Positions 43,476-55,953 of a stretch of DNA of 64,000 nt are shown piece by piece. Origin of the DNA: Coptis chinensis (taxonomy: Eukaryota > Streptophyta > Magnoliopsida > Ranunculales > Ranunculaceae). The notes beneath the pieces were generated by a model. That model was given only the letters and a program-made list of their open reading frames with translations. It was not told the DNA's origin and searched no databases. The DNA lies in assembly GCA_015680905.1 (NCBI GenBank), contig CM027382.1:13303501-13367500 (forward strand). The letters run 5' to 3'. Positions within the stretch are counted from its first letter, which is position 1; the number at the start of each line of letters is the position of its first letter. The position numbers and the translations under genes are program-made.

Positions 43476-44158
43476 TAGGGGTGTCAAAATGGCCCTCAAA
43501 CCCTTAGCCCACCCCGACCCGGCCCATGGGCCGAAAAAGCCCTTAAAATGAGGCCCTCACACATTCGTGGGCTGGGCCAACCCGGCTCTCAAGCTTTTGA
43601 GGGGAGGGTAAGGGCCTAGACTTTGAAACTTAAGCCCTCCCTTAAGCCCGACCCTCATTAGGCCCTCCACATTTATTATATATATTTTAATAAATTTTTT
43701 TACAATATATTTCATTTTAACATTAATATGCTAAAAATCACTTAAAAGAATGTTTATCTATTAAGTTTTCCAACCTTATAATTTCATTATAATATTTTAT
43801 GAAATGAATTTAACTGATCTTAATTGACTAATACAACTTTAACATGTTTTTGTAGTAGTTTAAAGGTTTAATTGTGAAGTGCATTCGATTTTATCATTTT
43901 TAATTAATGTTTCTAAATTTATTTTGTAAATCAAATGTATAACATAGTATCCGGCCCTCACGTTTGGCCCTCAAGCCCGGCCTTTCAAGCCCTCTCGAGA
44001 GGGTTGAGGGGCGGATAAAGGCTTCGAGATTTAAGCATTGGCCCGACCCGACCCGGCCCTAAAGGTAAATGAGGGTAGGGCTGGCCCGGCCCTCAAAGCA
44101 TGAGGGCTTCATTGTTTAAGGGCCGGGCCAGCCCATCCCAGCCCATTTGACACCACTA
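43476..44158. mobile_element. hAT-type MITE, 683 bp, with perfect 8-bp target duplication
   Basis: Ends TAGGGGTGTCAAAATGG and, reversed, TAGTGGTGTCAAATGGG. The 8-bp target duplication CTTAACAG is perfect (43468-43475 and 44159-44166), the hallmark of hAT transposition. The outer 200 bases on each side are rich in GGGCCGGGCC-type words in inverted order; the core is AT-rich and non-coding. Short enough to be a MITE; looks fairly young. Confidence 0.88.
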
Positions 44159-44166
44159 CTTAACAG

Positions 44167-44376
44167 TGGTGTCTTCAATTCGAACTATTTGAGTATACGA
44201 CGTAAGTTAAAGCTATCTTAATCAAGTTCATACCTGAGCAATGAACATTGATTTGGGAGGGATTTTCATATAGTGGGGTAATTTAAAATCATAAAAGAAG
44301 GCGTGAGCATGATTCATAGTTGATGTTGCATAAGATTTGAAAACTAGGTTTGCAATAGGATTTCTAAGGTATATGT
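44167..44376. other. Intergenic, nothing recognised
   Basis: Short AT-rich spacer between the hAT MITE and the copia LTR. Confidence 0.4.
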
Positions 44377-44955
44377 TGTTAGAATAGTTGTATGAAAATA
44401 TTAACTAGAGTAGAACAGAAGGAACAGTAGACGAACAGTGAACAACCAAGGTGTCGATAAGACTGTCCTTAATTAAGGAAAGATTTCGCCCCTTCCACTT
44501 GTGCAGAAAGGCTACAATGATGTCTTCTCCTCACAGGATTCAATGGTTACAGAAGACTGGTTTTGCACTAATCAGACTTCTCTTTAGAACGACATAATAA
44601 CTCTCTCTGCCACCTGATGAAGTAAGAAGAGAAGGAGAAGCTTGGGGTTTGTTTTTGCGAGATCTGTTTCTGTGAGTATTTTTATATCGGGCCTTACGAT
44701 CCACGGTTATATAGAGAGTCGCGGTCGGTTTCGTAAAACGAGAATAGGAAACTTACTGGAAACAGAAATCCGAAACTTGCTTCAAAAGCAAAACAAGTTT
44801 AGGCAAACCAAGCCACTACCCACTAACAAGGTTAGTGGTGGCTAGGCAATGTGGGACTATCTTCCAAGAACAAAAGTGGAGAGAACACTCTATATTCATC
44901 TCCTCCACTTTGCACACTTTTAAGTAGATTGAAATACAACAAAGAGATTCCAACA
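44377..44955 (-). repeat. 3' LTR of the copia fossil
   Basis: 579 bp; TGTTAG...CCAACA on the plus strand. Similar over its whole length to 49435-49900 plus 61762-61850. Confidence 0.85.
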
Positions 44956-46403
44956 ATCCCCCACTATTTCAAAATACTTATAGTCCCCCACTATTTTGGA
45001 ATAAGATATTACAAAAGAAAGGGTTTACAAAATGCCAGAGATAAACAAAATTGCAATGCCTAAGATACTGGTGCCTTTCGGGCTTGAACCAGTCATAGGG
45101 TAACATGTCTTTTCTCACGTGAAAGCGGTAGATTAAAAAATCTTTGAACCAACTTTCCTTATAGTGAAATAGATGACATGTACCCACATTGTTTTGTCAT
45201 TATATGCCAGTTATGCGGTATTGCGCTTTTTGGCCCTAGCTGTCTGTGTTCCATGAATGCTCTAGATTACATGCCCGAATACTCATAAAAACCGACCCAG
45301 TTCTATATTCACGTAGGTAGATTTCCATCAGGTGTACATTGAAGTTTAACTACACCACCTCATTAAAAAATGGGCTATGGAATCCAATAAGAGTTAAAAA
45401 AAACTCATCCTTACTCACTGCAATTCTAGTTATACAAAGTATACTATAGTACCATCTCGCCATAGGGTGGGAGGTCTCATAAAAATAAGACGATAGTACT
45501 GCAGGTCGACAAAGTGACTTGTTTTTTCCTTTGAACCTACTTCATGGGATCTCCAATCACATAGGTAGGGTTGCCATTAGTGTCGCCCTATATATGGGCA
45601 TAAGTCCCATCTCCCTTGACGTATAACCACTTGCCTCCAAATAAGTGGTGCGGTCAGACATGTGGCCAAACTAAGTCCAACCTAATATAATCTCTAGGAG
45701 CTGCTTGATTAAGTTATATCTCAAACTTATATGTATACCTTTCCCATTGCACATATTTTTTTATGTCTTAGCTATTGCAATGAGACAATTGCAAAACATA
45801 TACATATTAGGAGGCTGTTTAGAGCCAATGGGAAGATTTGCCAAGAGGTTGCTAACCTACTCAGCATCATCACATGTCTTTTAAAAAGGCGATTAGCTTG
45901 GATCATATCCAAGACACTCAATTTCTACCAAAAGTAAACACATAAACATGACTGGATCCAGTTATAACATATTACCCTTCTAACAATGATGGAAATCTAC
46001 TAAATATCAGTCCATAATCAATGGCTCTGCTATAGTAATTGGATAATCTGACAATATATATCAATGTTCCTTATAAGGACAATGAACAATGTCATGTCTT
46101 ACATATATAATCCATCAAGTACAATAGACTACCAATGATATTGACATATTTAGTATGAGAAAACGCCAGTAGATTATTTTTCATAAGATGGATATCTGCC
46201 ACAAGAAGTGTTGACACAGTCTTACTAACGTAATACCCATACTTTTCAATGAAAATATTTCTACTAAGTGCTAAAATAACATAATGAGACCAACATGAGT
46301 TATAATTCCTATATTCACTAGTCATTCAATTATGTAGTGCCCGACATTCCCTTATACCATCCGACCAATCTGGTTTAAGGTACGCTGTGGGATTCAACCA
46401 TAT

Positions 46404-46787
46404 TCAAACGTCAACATCTTGACGACTGAATATAGTAGTTATAGAAATGAGTTTAACAACATAATGAACTATCATTTCCAATAACGGTCTATTATGTGTT
46501 TCAAATAGGAATTTCTCTGTCTCATACACATTCTCAATGCTAGCACTCATGATATTAAACCATCTAAACAAAGAGAGATTAACACATATGTCTTGCTTTA
46601 CTCTAAATAAAATACACATATTTATCAACAACGGTACTTTGACATCCATATGACACCAATATGTTGTTGAATTGATTATGCCATTTATAGGTGCTTGAAT
46701 CAACTTATACAAAGATTTAACTAAATTGTATACCTTAAGCTCATCACCTGGTACAACTTGGTATTGTAGTTCCTCACAACTACTCAA
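46404..46787 (-). CDS. Reverse-transcriptase remnant of the copia fossil
   Basis: KVYNLVKSLYKLIQAP corresponds to the copia RT word KVxxLxKSLYGLKQAP. Fossil. Confidence 0.6.
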   Translation of the reverse strand: MSSCEELQYQVVPGDELKVYNLVKSLYKLIQAPINGIINSTTYWCHMDVKVPLLINMCILFRVKQDICVNLSLFRWFNIMSASIENVYETEKFLFETHNRPLLEMIVHYVVKLISITTIFSRQDVDV

Positions 46788-47846
46788 CTAGAGTCTTTAG
46801 AATTATGAAGAAGAAATTCTAGTTACATGAGCAAGGTTCCAAAATAGTATAAATATTTTCTCTGAGTGAAACCCCTTGGCTATTATTATTAGCCGTGTAT
46901 TTTGCAATACAACTATCACGTTTTAGTTTCCTTTTGAAGATCCAAATTCAACCTATATATCCCCCAAGAGTTAGATTAACTACCTCCTTTTAATGATTGT
47001 GTAAATCAAGAGTCCAGTTAGAGGAGTTGTATCCTTAAAAAAAGGACATTTCTCATAAACAGACAACATACTTATAGGTTAATGAATCTTCCTTAAAAAA
47101 CATGTAAACGTCATCACCGTGAATGGTGGATATACTCACTGATAGTCTTCAAAATTTCTTGTTCAGAAATTATGGGATCCTTTTATGTAGTTCATTATGA
47201 ATATTCAACCACTCTATGTCAATTTCACAGAAAGCACAACCTCAAATAAAATTAGCATATAAGACATTCAATAATAGTGTGGTATCTACAAGATTGTTAA
47301 AAACTTATGACAACTAAAAACAAGTATCACTATTATGAGTTTAACCAATGAACATATATTAGATAGTTCTAGGTCTAAAAAAATAATTATTTCTTTTAAA
47401 TACATTCACAATAGCCTTGGCAAGGCACCTCTCACATTTTGAAGCATTTTTTGATAGGCCCAAGACCTTTCCATACTTTGTAGGTCAATGTCTTTCCAGT
47501 TATCTTGTGAGGTAACTTATGGTAAAACATTGTCATGCATATGGGTCACAACCCCCACAGTTCAATAATTACTTAACATTATCAAACTTACATGCAAAAC
47601 ACATTATACCATAAACACTAAACGAAACAACAATAATAATATGCACTCTTATGACAAGAATATACTTTACTCAAGTCTATGATTATGGATCATATTAAAC
47701 ATAGTTATATTATGTTCATGCTATATATATGAAAGGAAATCCACAAATGATTCTAATGAATTTTAAAGAATAAAAGAATTAGATAAAAGGGTTTTACCCA
47801 AGATAATATCATTATCATTCTTGTTTTCATCATTCAACATTAATGT

Positions 47847-47999
47847 CTTATTAGGCATTATCTTCCTATGGCTATGAATAAATAGCCAAGATGATCTACA
47901 AGTGCGTGGATATTCCAACTTACATAATGAGACAATCCACGCACTTGTAGATCATCTTGGCTATTTATTCATAGTCATAGGAGGATAATGCCTAATAAG
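47847..47999. repeat. Long hairpin: 65-bp inverted repeat with 23-base loop
   Basis: Arms 47847-47911 and 47935-47999 pair at 63 of 65 positions by eye. The arm starts CTTATTAGGCATTATC and ends CTACAAGTGCGTGGAT. It lies in the internal region of the copia fossil. It could be a tiny fold-back element or a local inverted duplication; transcription would give a double-stranded RNA of miRNA-precursor size. Confidence 0.92.
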
Positions 48000-49434
48000 A
48001 TAATCTACATGCATTACATCTCCTTGTCTAAAATAGTCACTAGAGGATATTGTCTAAGAAGACAATCTATAGCCTTACATCTCTTTAACTAAATTAGGTT
48101 TAGGAGGATATTGATTGTTTCCCATATTGTTTTCTCTCGTAGACAACGATGCTCATTACTTAATAAAATATGACATGGTTAAGCTTCATGCCAATGTTAA
48201 ATAATGCATTCATGCCAAACATGATTAATATTATATCATAGGTTCAGGAAAGTAAACTTTAACTGTACCCCTCACAACAAAAGGTATACGATATTAATCA
48301 AATCTAGCCACTGAATATACAAAGCAACTAAGGACTCCACCTCCTCTCCTTACATGAGCTCAAGTAAGATAGAATACCTTATCAACAAGACCTCAAGTAC
48401 TGCCACAACATCTAATGGTTCAACCTATTATTGTCTTCAACTAGAAAAATTTACCAATAAACTATCATCAAGTTCAAAGTAAATCCACGATGATTAATAT
48501 CTAAAGTTAGCATGCAACAAAACCTTAACATATGCTATATTACATATAAGTTACAAGTTACTTCATTTAACATGTATTTTCACAACATTACAATTATAAC
48601 CATCGTTTAACAACACGTACACTCAATAGAGGTAAGCAATTACGCATTGAATACATTATAATTACTACTCAAGATTTGAGTGTGGTTGATATTAACTATC
48701 TTAAGGTCTCTCTTAGACCATCTACATACATCTACATATGTACAAGGAAAAATTAGTATAAAACTACTAGTCAAACAAATTAATAACTTAGTGATAAACA
48801 CGTATAATATGTTGACTAAGTTATTAAAGAAGTTTAAGCTTAGGGGTTTTCCTCCTAAGAATCAAACTAGCATGCAACTTAAGGCAAGAATATCATCATA
48901 TAATCAAACTAAAAGAATTGCAAAGAGTGAAAGAATATGATACCTAACCGATTGAAAAACCGGATTACCATATTTTCCTCTTTCCAGAAAAATAGTTCAA
49001 AAGAACTGTAACACTAAACCAGCTCAGGATAAATTGGGTATCAAGTCTTATACCATTGGAAAGCTCTTTGAAACAGCTATCCAACACAAGAAGCGGATTG
49101 CAAAACCGAGCTCTGAACTGAACATTATAGCAGTTTCCGTAATGAGTGATGCAGCTATTAAAAAGACAAACTTTAACGTTTTTCTTGATAGAAATCTCAT
49201 ATTTGACTCCACATACGTAGGAGAAAGGTCTACAACCATATAGGGTTTGATAAACCACAAAAGATAAATAAGATTCAATCTTTAATTGGTTTCCTTAACA
49301 AAAACAAAATTATTATAAAATTTCTAAAGTCATAACCTAATAACAAAACAATAACTCAACGTAAAAGATTTATCTTTTGATTGCTGTATTAAAGCACTCT
49401 CCTTTGTTCTACTACAAAAATCTTTCCTTAAGAT

Positions 49435-49900
49435 TGTTAGAATAGTTGTATGAAAACAGCAACTAGAGTAGAACAGAAGGAACAATAGACGAACAGTGAA
49501 CAACCAATGCGTCGATAAAACTGTCCTTTATTAAGGAAAGATTTCGCCCCTTCCACTGGTGCAGAAATGCTACAATGATGTCTTCTCATCACAGGATTCA
49601 ATGGTTATAGAAGGCTGGTTTTGCACTAATTAGACTTCTCTTTAGAACGACATAATAACTCTCTCTAGCGGCTGACAGTAAAAAGAGAAGGAGAAGCTTG
49701 GGTTTTGTTTTTATGAGATATGTTTTTGTGAGTATTTTTTATCTAGACGCATAGTCCCGGTTATATAGAGAGTCACAGTCAGTTTCCAGAAATAGAATAG
49801 GAAACCTAATGGAAACAGAAATCCGAAACTTGCTCCAAAAGCAAAAAAAGTTTAGGCAATAGCCAAACCACTACCCACTAACAAGGTTAGTGGTGGCTAT
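49435..49900 (-). repeat. 5' LTR of the copia fossil, first piece
   Basis: Matches 44377-44847; continues at 61762 beyond the nested Athila-type element. Confidence 0.85.
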
Positions 49901-51024
49901 TGATAAGAGCCCAAAACTGTAGTTTTAACCCCTCAATAATCATACTTTTAGACCAATTATGTGAGTAATAAATAAGAGTTAATGCTGATTACGTGTTTTT
50001 ATGTATTTCAGGCAGTAAAGTTAATTATGTGCAGAAATGTGCCACTTTGGCGAGATAAAGGAGCAAGGGTTGGTTGGGATATGAAGTTCTCTGATAAAGG
50101 CCAAGATTCAAGGAGACAATGCCTTTGTAAAGCCCGGTCAAAAGCTGAAAAGTCAACACGGGAAGAAACAGTGCACAAGTCGGCAGAACTTCCGAAGACC
50201 ATATCTTTGGACTCAGACCTCGGAATTGGGCCTACCTTACATCAAATCGACCGGCTCGGAAAGAGCTTTCCAATAGTCTAAGTCTTGACCAAATCAGAGG
50301 AGAAAAAGTGGACAAAAAGTCTGCTGAAGTCAAAGCCAGCTGAAACGGGCTCTGTGGACTGAAGAAATTGGGCTTTGGGCTCGATTTTCCGGCCCAAAAC
50401 ATGGCTCCTCAGCCCATGCACGAAATTGTGGATCTAGTCTCCTCCTTTGTATAAAATAAGACTTAGCACTTAAGTTAGAGGGGTAGATAGGTTAGAGTAA
50501 AAAAATAGCCATTAAAATAGCTTCTAGATCTAGTTTTATTTGAATTCAATTAGTTAAATTAATTAGTTTCAATTCATTGTTTTAGATTAATCCTTTGAAT
50601 CATTGTTCTTCATTTAGTTAGATAAATAAAATAGTCAATTTTTGTCATTTCAATTTATTAGATCTAATTTCCATTGTTGTTATTCAATTCTTAGTCATTA
50701 ATTAGATTTGAAGTATTGGTTAATTAAAAGTAGTAAAGTCCACATCTTTATATATGTCATTTCGTTATTCGTATCTTGTCGTTCGAATTCACGTCATAGT
50801 ATAAAACCTCCACCATTGCTCTTATTAAACTTTGGATTACTAGTCAATTGTAGAAAACTTCAATACTAAGGAACTGAGAGTGGAACGAACTTTTTACTCC
50901 ACTTTATTTCAATAGAATTGAGAGTATAGAAATCTTTGTTAGCAACGCGTAATTTAGTTTAGTTTTCTTACATTTTGAGTTTCAACGTTCATTTCGTAGT
51001 AAACTATTATTTTTACGTTTATCA
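49901..51024 (+). repeat. 5' LTR of the second Athila-type element
   Basis: 1124 bp, about 97 percent identical by eye to 60637-61761. Confidence 0.92.
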
Positions 51025-51613
51025 AATGGTGCCGCTGCTATCTTAGTACACTTTAGTATTGTTTTCTGTAGACTTGATAATTTTTCAAAGTCCCATATCC
51101 CACCCACCCTTGTTTGGATTCTCACTTTGTGGGTTTATGCGTTTCAGATTTGCACGCGTTTCCACGAAAAATTACTTTCGGGCCTTTTCGCTACTGGGCA
51201 AGCCAAAGTGGAGCGCACCCCTGCTTCCACATGCTTGGAATCTCGAATTTTGCTGAGCCACATTGCCTACCCTACCAAGGCAAAAGACAAAGCACCCCCG
51301 CGCCACACTGGAATTCCAACTTTTGCCCGAAGCCACCGCCTGTCTAGGCATATTCTCGAGGGCACCAGCCCTATCTTTGAAACGACCCGATTTCCACAGG
51401 TTTGTTCAAATTTCCATTTCTTTCAAGTTTTTCAGTATTCTAACTTGTTATATACACTGAGCAAGCGCAAACAAGACGCTATTCATAAGCGAAGCAAGGA
51501 GACTTTAGGTACTCTTTTCTTCCACACCTCGCATCTTCTGTTAGAGGTTCATACTAGCATATCAGGATTGTTTGGAGTGTTGTTGTTTTAATTAAGATTG
51601 GTCTTAGCCTTGC

Positions 51614-51976
51614 ATGAGATTAAGGTCAGGCCAAAGAAAAACACCTAACATAATTAACCGACAACGTCAACAAACACGCCTTTCTAGTATACCACTCACT
51701 TTACCTTTAGCTAGCACACCACACACCACACCTGAGATTATGGCTGAAGAAAGAGAGTCTCCTCTCTCGGACTTTTATAAAGCCTTGAGCGATAGCCCTA
51801 AATCTTGCGTCGTTTTATTAGACCCAGTGGGGGATTTCCGAATCCCCCCGAATATATTTAATTTGTTACCCGTTTTTCATGGGTTAGACCATGAAAAACC
51901 TTATCAGCACATGCGTAGGATTGACCAAGTCCTTACTACCTTCCACCATCCTTCGGTTGGTGCTAAAAAAAATTAA
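51614..51976 (+). CDS. gag: gag part of the second Athila-type element
   Basis: Begins MRLRSGQRKTP. Contains DFRIPPNIFNLLPVFHGLDH and KPYQHMRRIDQVLTTFHHPS, shared with the gag of the first Athila-type element. More capsid-domain sequence (LADKAASWLTAQTPNSVDSW) lies at 51891-52328 in another open stretch. Fossil. Confidence 0.75.
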   Translation: MRLRSGQRKTPNIINRQRQQTRLSSIPLTLPLASTPHTTPEIMAEERESPLSDFYKALSDSPKSCVVLLDPVGDFRIPPNIFNLLPVFHGLDHEKPYQHMRRIDQVLTTFHHPSVGAKKN

Positions 51977-52431
51977 ACTGAGGGTATTTCCCTTCACTTT
52001 AGCCGATAAGGCAGCATCTTGGTTAACTGCCCAAACGCCTAATTCTGTGGACTCGTGGGCTAAACTTGTTCAACTATTTATGGAACATTTTTACCCACCA
52101 CTGAAGACCAATGAAATGCTTTCCAAGATTCATTTCTTTCGACAGAATCCTCATGAATCATTTTCAGAGGCTTGGAATCGTTTCACCGACCTACTTATAG
52201 AGTGTCCACACCATAACCTAATGAAAGACATGTTAGTTCGTGCCTTTTTCAATGGGCTTCTACACCACCATAAAGAAGTCCTTGACATAATGAATGGGGG
52301 TAGTTTCTTAAGTAAAGGAGCCTCATAGGCTTATAAATTTTTAGAAGATCAGACTAAGCGGAATAATCATTGGGGGTAGTGATGATATCTCCCATTCCGC
52401 TAGTTCTTCTACAACAGCTAAAGCCGCCGGT

Positions 52432-52671
52432 ATGTTTGAGATGAAACCCGATCAGGAACTTAAAATTTTAATAGAATCTCTAGCTAAAAAGGTAGAGGCT
52501 ATTTCTGTCCAACAAATGCATATCCCCGTCATGAATGTCAACTCCAATCCATGTAATTTCTGTTTGAGTCCAGAGCATCCCGACTCCTATTGTCCGTTCG
52601 CATATGAACAACAACAATCACAACAAGATAATGTTTGTTCCATTAATAGCGAACCTAATGCAGCTTGGTGA
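52432..52671 (+). CDS. CCHC knuckle region, second Athila-type element
   Basis: Contains CNFCLSPEHPDSYC, a CX2CX4HX4C zinc knuckle typical of retroelement nucleocapsid. Fossil. Confidence 0.65.
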   Translation: MFEMKPDQELKILIESLAKKVEAISVQQMHIPVMNVNSNPCNFCLSPEHPDSYCPFAYEQQQSQQDNVCSINSEPNAAW

Positions 52672-52716
52672 CAAAACCCTAATTTCGGTTGGCGAAATAA
52701 TCAACAACCTCCAAGG

Positions 52717-53670
52717 TTGTTTAACCCAAATGATAGGCCAACAAACAATTACAACCAAGGTCCACCAAGACAAGGACAAGGTCAGGGTAATTATAATTAT
52801 AACAATCAAGCTCAACCACGACAAGGACAAGGTCAGGGTAATTATAATAATTATAACAATAATAATTATAATGCAAATCGAGGTATCGTTCCGGTTAATA
52901 ATAATAACTATCACAACCTATCCATAAATAATCAATGTGACATAGTTCCTGTCACACAACCTGTAATAAATACCACTGCACAACCGGATCGCTTTGATAC
53001 CTTTATGCAAACTCAACAACATATTTTACAAGCCATCCAACTTTCCTTACAGCAGTTAGCTCAAGAGAAGGTACAACCCAAAGGTGTGTTTCCAAGACAA
53101 GCGATACCTAATCCTAAAACACCAAACACAGCCTTTGAAGTAAACGGTAATACTAGTAACAAAAATGAAAACATAGGAGAGATAAATTCCATCACCACTC
53201 TCCGTTCAGGTAGAGTGTTGGATAACAAAGTAACGATGTCTATAGTTACCCCACAAGGAGTTCCTACACCATATATTATACTAGATACCGAAACAGAAAC
53301 TGAAGATCCTACCCCTGTAGAGGTACCAGTTAAACCACAACCTAAGAAACAAAAAGCAAATATTAGATATCCAGTTGAACCATACGCTAAACAAAGTAAG
53401 GAACCACCGTTTCCCCAGAAATTAGCAATGTTAAAAAGAGATACAAACTTTGACGAGATTAGGGAAGTTTTCAAAAATCTAACGATTAACCTACCCTTTC
53501 TCGACGCAATTAAAAAATTATCTCACCACGCTAAGTTTCTTAAGGAGTTGTGCACTACTAGGCGTATGACAAATATTCCAAAAGACGCCTTTCTCACTGA
53601 ACATGTTCCAACTTTATCAGAACATAATGGAATAGTAAAGTACAAGGACCCTGGTCGTCCTACTATATAA
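52717..53670 (+). CDS. Asn/Gln/Gly-rich linker and pre-protease region, second Athila-type element
   Basis: Residues about 8-75 are almost only N, Q, G, Y and P, with a twice-repeated RQGQGQGNYN unit; this is a disordered, prion-like composition next to the zinc knuckle. Later come SITTLRSGRVLDNKV and NLTINLPFLDAIKKL, words kept before the protease in Athila-type elements and also seen in the first element (NLTINLPFLDALKHL). Fossil. Confidence 0.65.
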   Translation: MFNPNDRPTNNYNQGPPRQGQGQGNYNYNNQAQPRQGQGQGNYNNYNNNNYNANRGIVPVNNNNYHNLSINNQCDIVPVTQPVINTTAQPDRFDTFMQTQQHILQAIQLSLQQLAQEKVQPKGVFPRQAIPNPKTPNTAFEVNGNTSNKNENIGEINSITTLRSGRVLDNKVTMSIVTPQGVPTPYIILDTETETEDPTPVEVPVKPQPKKQKANIRYPVEPYAKQSKEPPFPQKLAMLKRDTNFDEIREVFKNLTINLPFLDAIKKLSHHAKFLKELCTTRRMTNIPKDAFLTEHVPTLSEHNGIVKYKDPGRPTI

Positions 53671-53772
53671 TGCACCTTAGGAGATACTCACACGACCACT
53701 GCTTTATTAGACCTGGGAGCGAGTGTTAACTTACTCTCTTATTATTTATATAAACAAATAGGTCTACAAGAA

Positions 53773-54606
53773 ATGCAACCTACAACTATGTCGTTGCAAT
53801 TAGCTGATATGTCTATCAAGTATCCTAAGGGTGTAGTGGAAAACGCGCTGGTTAAGGTTCAAGATTTCTACTATCCTGCGGATTTTGTTATCCTCGATAC
53901 AGAAGTCGCTAATGACTCTGTCCCAATCATTTTAAGGAGCCCCTTCTTGGCAACTGCCAACGCTCTTATAAATTGTCGCGATGGTTCGATGTCTTTATCT
54001 TTTGGCCATCTTTCCGCTGAGGTCAATGTATTTAAACAGATCACACAGGTTCCTGATATCAATATCGATAGAGAGGTTAGCATGATCGAGAGTTTAGCTC
54101 ATGATTATTTTAAAACCAAGTTTCCAAATAATCAGATGCACAAATTCCTTTCCTTTGGAAGTTCCAACTTTAATAAGGACTCTGTGGACGTTGAGGAAAT
54201 TGAGGAAGATTTCCTTAAACTCTTTTGCAACTCTTCTTCGCCACCTCGAGAGTCCCCTCCTATTGATAACCATTCACCCACCTCACATTATTCACCTTCC
54301 ATCAATGTACCCCATCCTACACCTTTTCAACGGAACCTAGGGTTTGCACTTGACCCTCTTGCTTTTTCTATGCTTAATGATTTTCTAAATCCTCCTAATA
54401 TGAAAATAATTACCAAGGAAACGACACTAGACACCTTCATTTTCAGGATTGAGACACTTCCTGCCCACACCATGAATGAGGGTTGTGCTAAACCAACATT
54501 TTCATTCTTTCCATTCTTTCCTTCTAATACTTATCCTTATCCACCATATCATCCACAACCATCCATTGTTTCACACTCATTCACTTGGATAACCCCTCGT
54601 TCATAG
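53773..54606 (+). CDS. Protease region and following linker, second Athila-type element
   Basis: Contains LADMSIKYPKGVVENALVKV, FVILDTEVANDS and FLATANALINC. The LDLGASVNLL active-site word lies just upstream (about 53707-53736). The C-terminal 120 residues are proline- and serine-rich and unlike any enzyme domain. Fossil. Confidence 0.7.
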   Translation: MQPTTMSLQLADMSIKYPKGVVENALVKVQDFYYPADFVILDTEVANDSVPIILRSPFLATANALINCRDGSMSLSFGHLSAEVNVFKQITQVPDINIDREVSMIESLAHDYFKTKFPNNQMHKFLSFGSSNFNKDSVDVEEIEEDFLKLFCNSSSPPRESPPIDNHSPTSHYSPSINVPHPTPFQRNLGFALDPLAFSMLNDFLNPPNMKIITKETTLDTFIFRIETLPAHTMNEGCAKPTFSFFPFFPSNTYPYPPYHPQPSIVSHSFTWITPRS

Positions 54607-54779
54607 ATGAAAAAGAAGGTGCATGCTCGATTATGTTCGAGGTCTATCAGACTTTGCTTTCATTCCACTAGGTTGCGACGTAGGAAATCTTGGTGCTTAA
54701 TTCTGTTTGGGAATGCATTCCATGTTATTTATTTATGGAAAAACCCACAACTTTTTAGGTTGTTGATATATGGAACCTG

Positions 54780-54809
54780 CTGGATATATATATATATATA
54801 TATATCCAG
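54780..54809. repeat. (TA)n palindrome flanked by CTGGA/TCCAG
   Basis: A run of TA repeats bounded by inverted CTGGA and TCCAG makes a perfect 30-base palindrome inside the second Athila-type element. Confidence 0.85.
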
Positions 54810-55953
54810 TTATTTGTTCAAGTCTCGAGTAACTATAAACGACTCATTTTGTTGCTTGGTGTGCTTCCTTTCATTTCCATATATTGGTAAGTACACCGTT
54901 AAGATAACCGGGCCCTCCCTATGGAGTGTGTGGCTATAAGTACCGGATCTTAAGTCCACGGTTAACATAATTCACGTTTTCCACTCTTGCATGTTTTCTC
55001 GGGTTTTGAGTCATGTCCTTCTATGGTGTGAATTATGCTTTTAATGCTTTCTTGTTTTTCTTATATTAAAATTTTATTCATAAAAAATAAAAACTTGCTA
55101 AAATCACAAACATAGTAAGTTAAGAAGTCTCGGGAATCTGACTTTAAAATACCCACTTTTAAAAAACAAATTTTCTCAACTCTATGTCTAAAATTTGTTT
55201 GGGGGTGGGGTGTTCGTTTCCGTCCTGGATTGGTCAACTTTTCAGTTGTGTTGTTTAGACCGTTAATCGTATTACGATTCGGATTGACATTTTCTATTAA
55301 GTTAGATTTCATTCGTGCGCATAACTTACGTCATGCACGCATTTCGAGACATTTTCTATGTTCTTATATGTCACCCACGGTCGGAATAAAGTGTTTTATG
55401 GATTATTAGATTGGAAATTCTCTCCTGATCATTCTTATATCTCATTCGCAAAAATCGGACCGGTAACGAAGCGGCAATTTTAGTTTGAATTTGCGCTAAA
55501 AAATGAATTTTTTATGGGTTTCGAATTGGGCTTGGGTCAAGCCCACAGTGAACCCAAGAACGCATCGCGTCCTTCTTCCTCCTCTTCTTCCAAAACGCCA
55601 TTAACAAAAAAAATTTTTACAAAGCTTCAAACCTAAAATAAAATAAATATAAATATAAAACCTAAACACAACCACGCCCCAAGTTTAAACCCACCCCAAA
55701 TCTCCTCCTACCTACACCCACCACCACCTCCACCGATTTCAACAACCAAAAACCACCGGAATTTCAAAATTTTCGAACTGCCACCCCCACCACCACGCCT
55801 CCTGCCATTATTTTTTAGTTAGAGTGTTTTATAACACGCCTCCCTACCTTATTCCAACCAACACACTTATCAAAACTCCAATGTCTCAAAGACGTCGCAT
55901 ATTGCGAGCACGCATTTACTGTTGACCAATTCGCACCGTTTTATGGTGACGAG

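Noticed and set aside
49982-50281. 99-residue ORF in the Athila-type LTR, repeated at 60718-61017
   Set aside because: It is open in both LTRs simply because the LTRs are young copies. No domain, and it spans regulatory LTR sequence.
52618-52914. Isoleucine-rich 98-residue ORF on the minus strand
   Set aside because: Shadow of the Asn/Gln-rich gag linker read in reverse.
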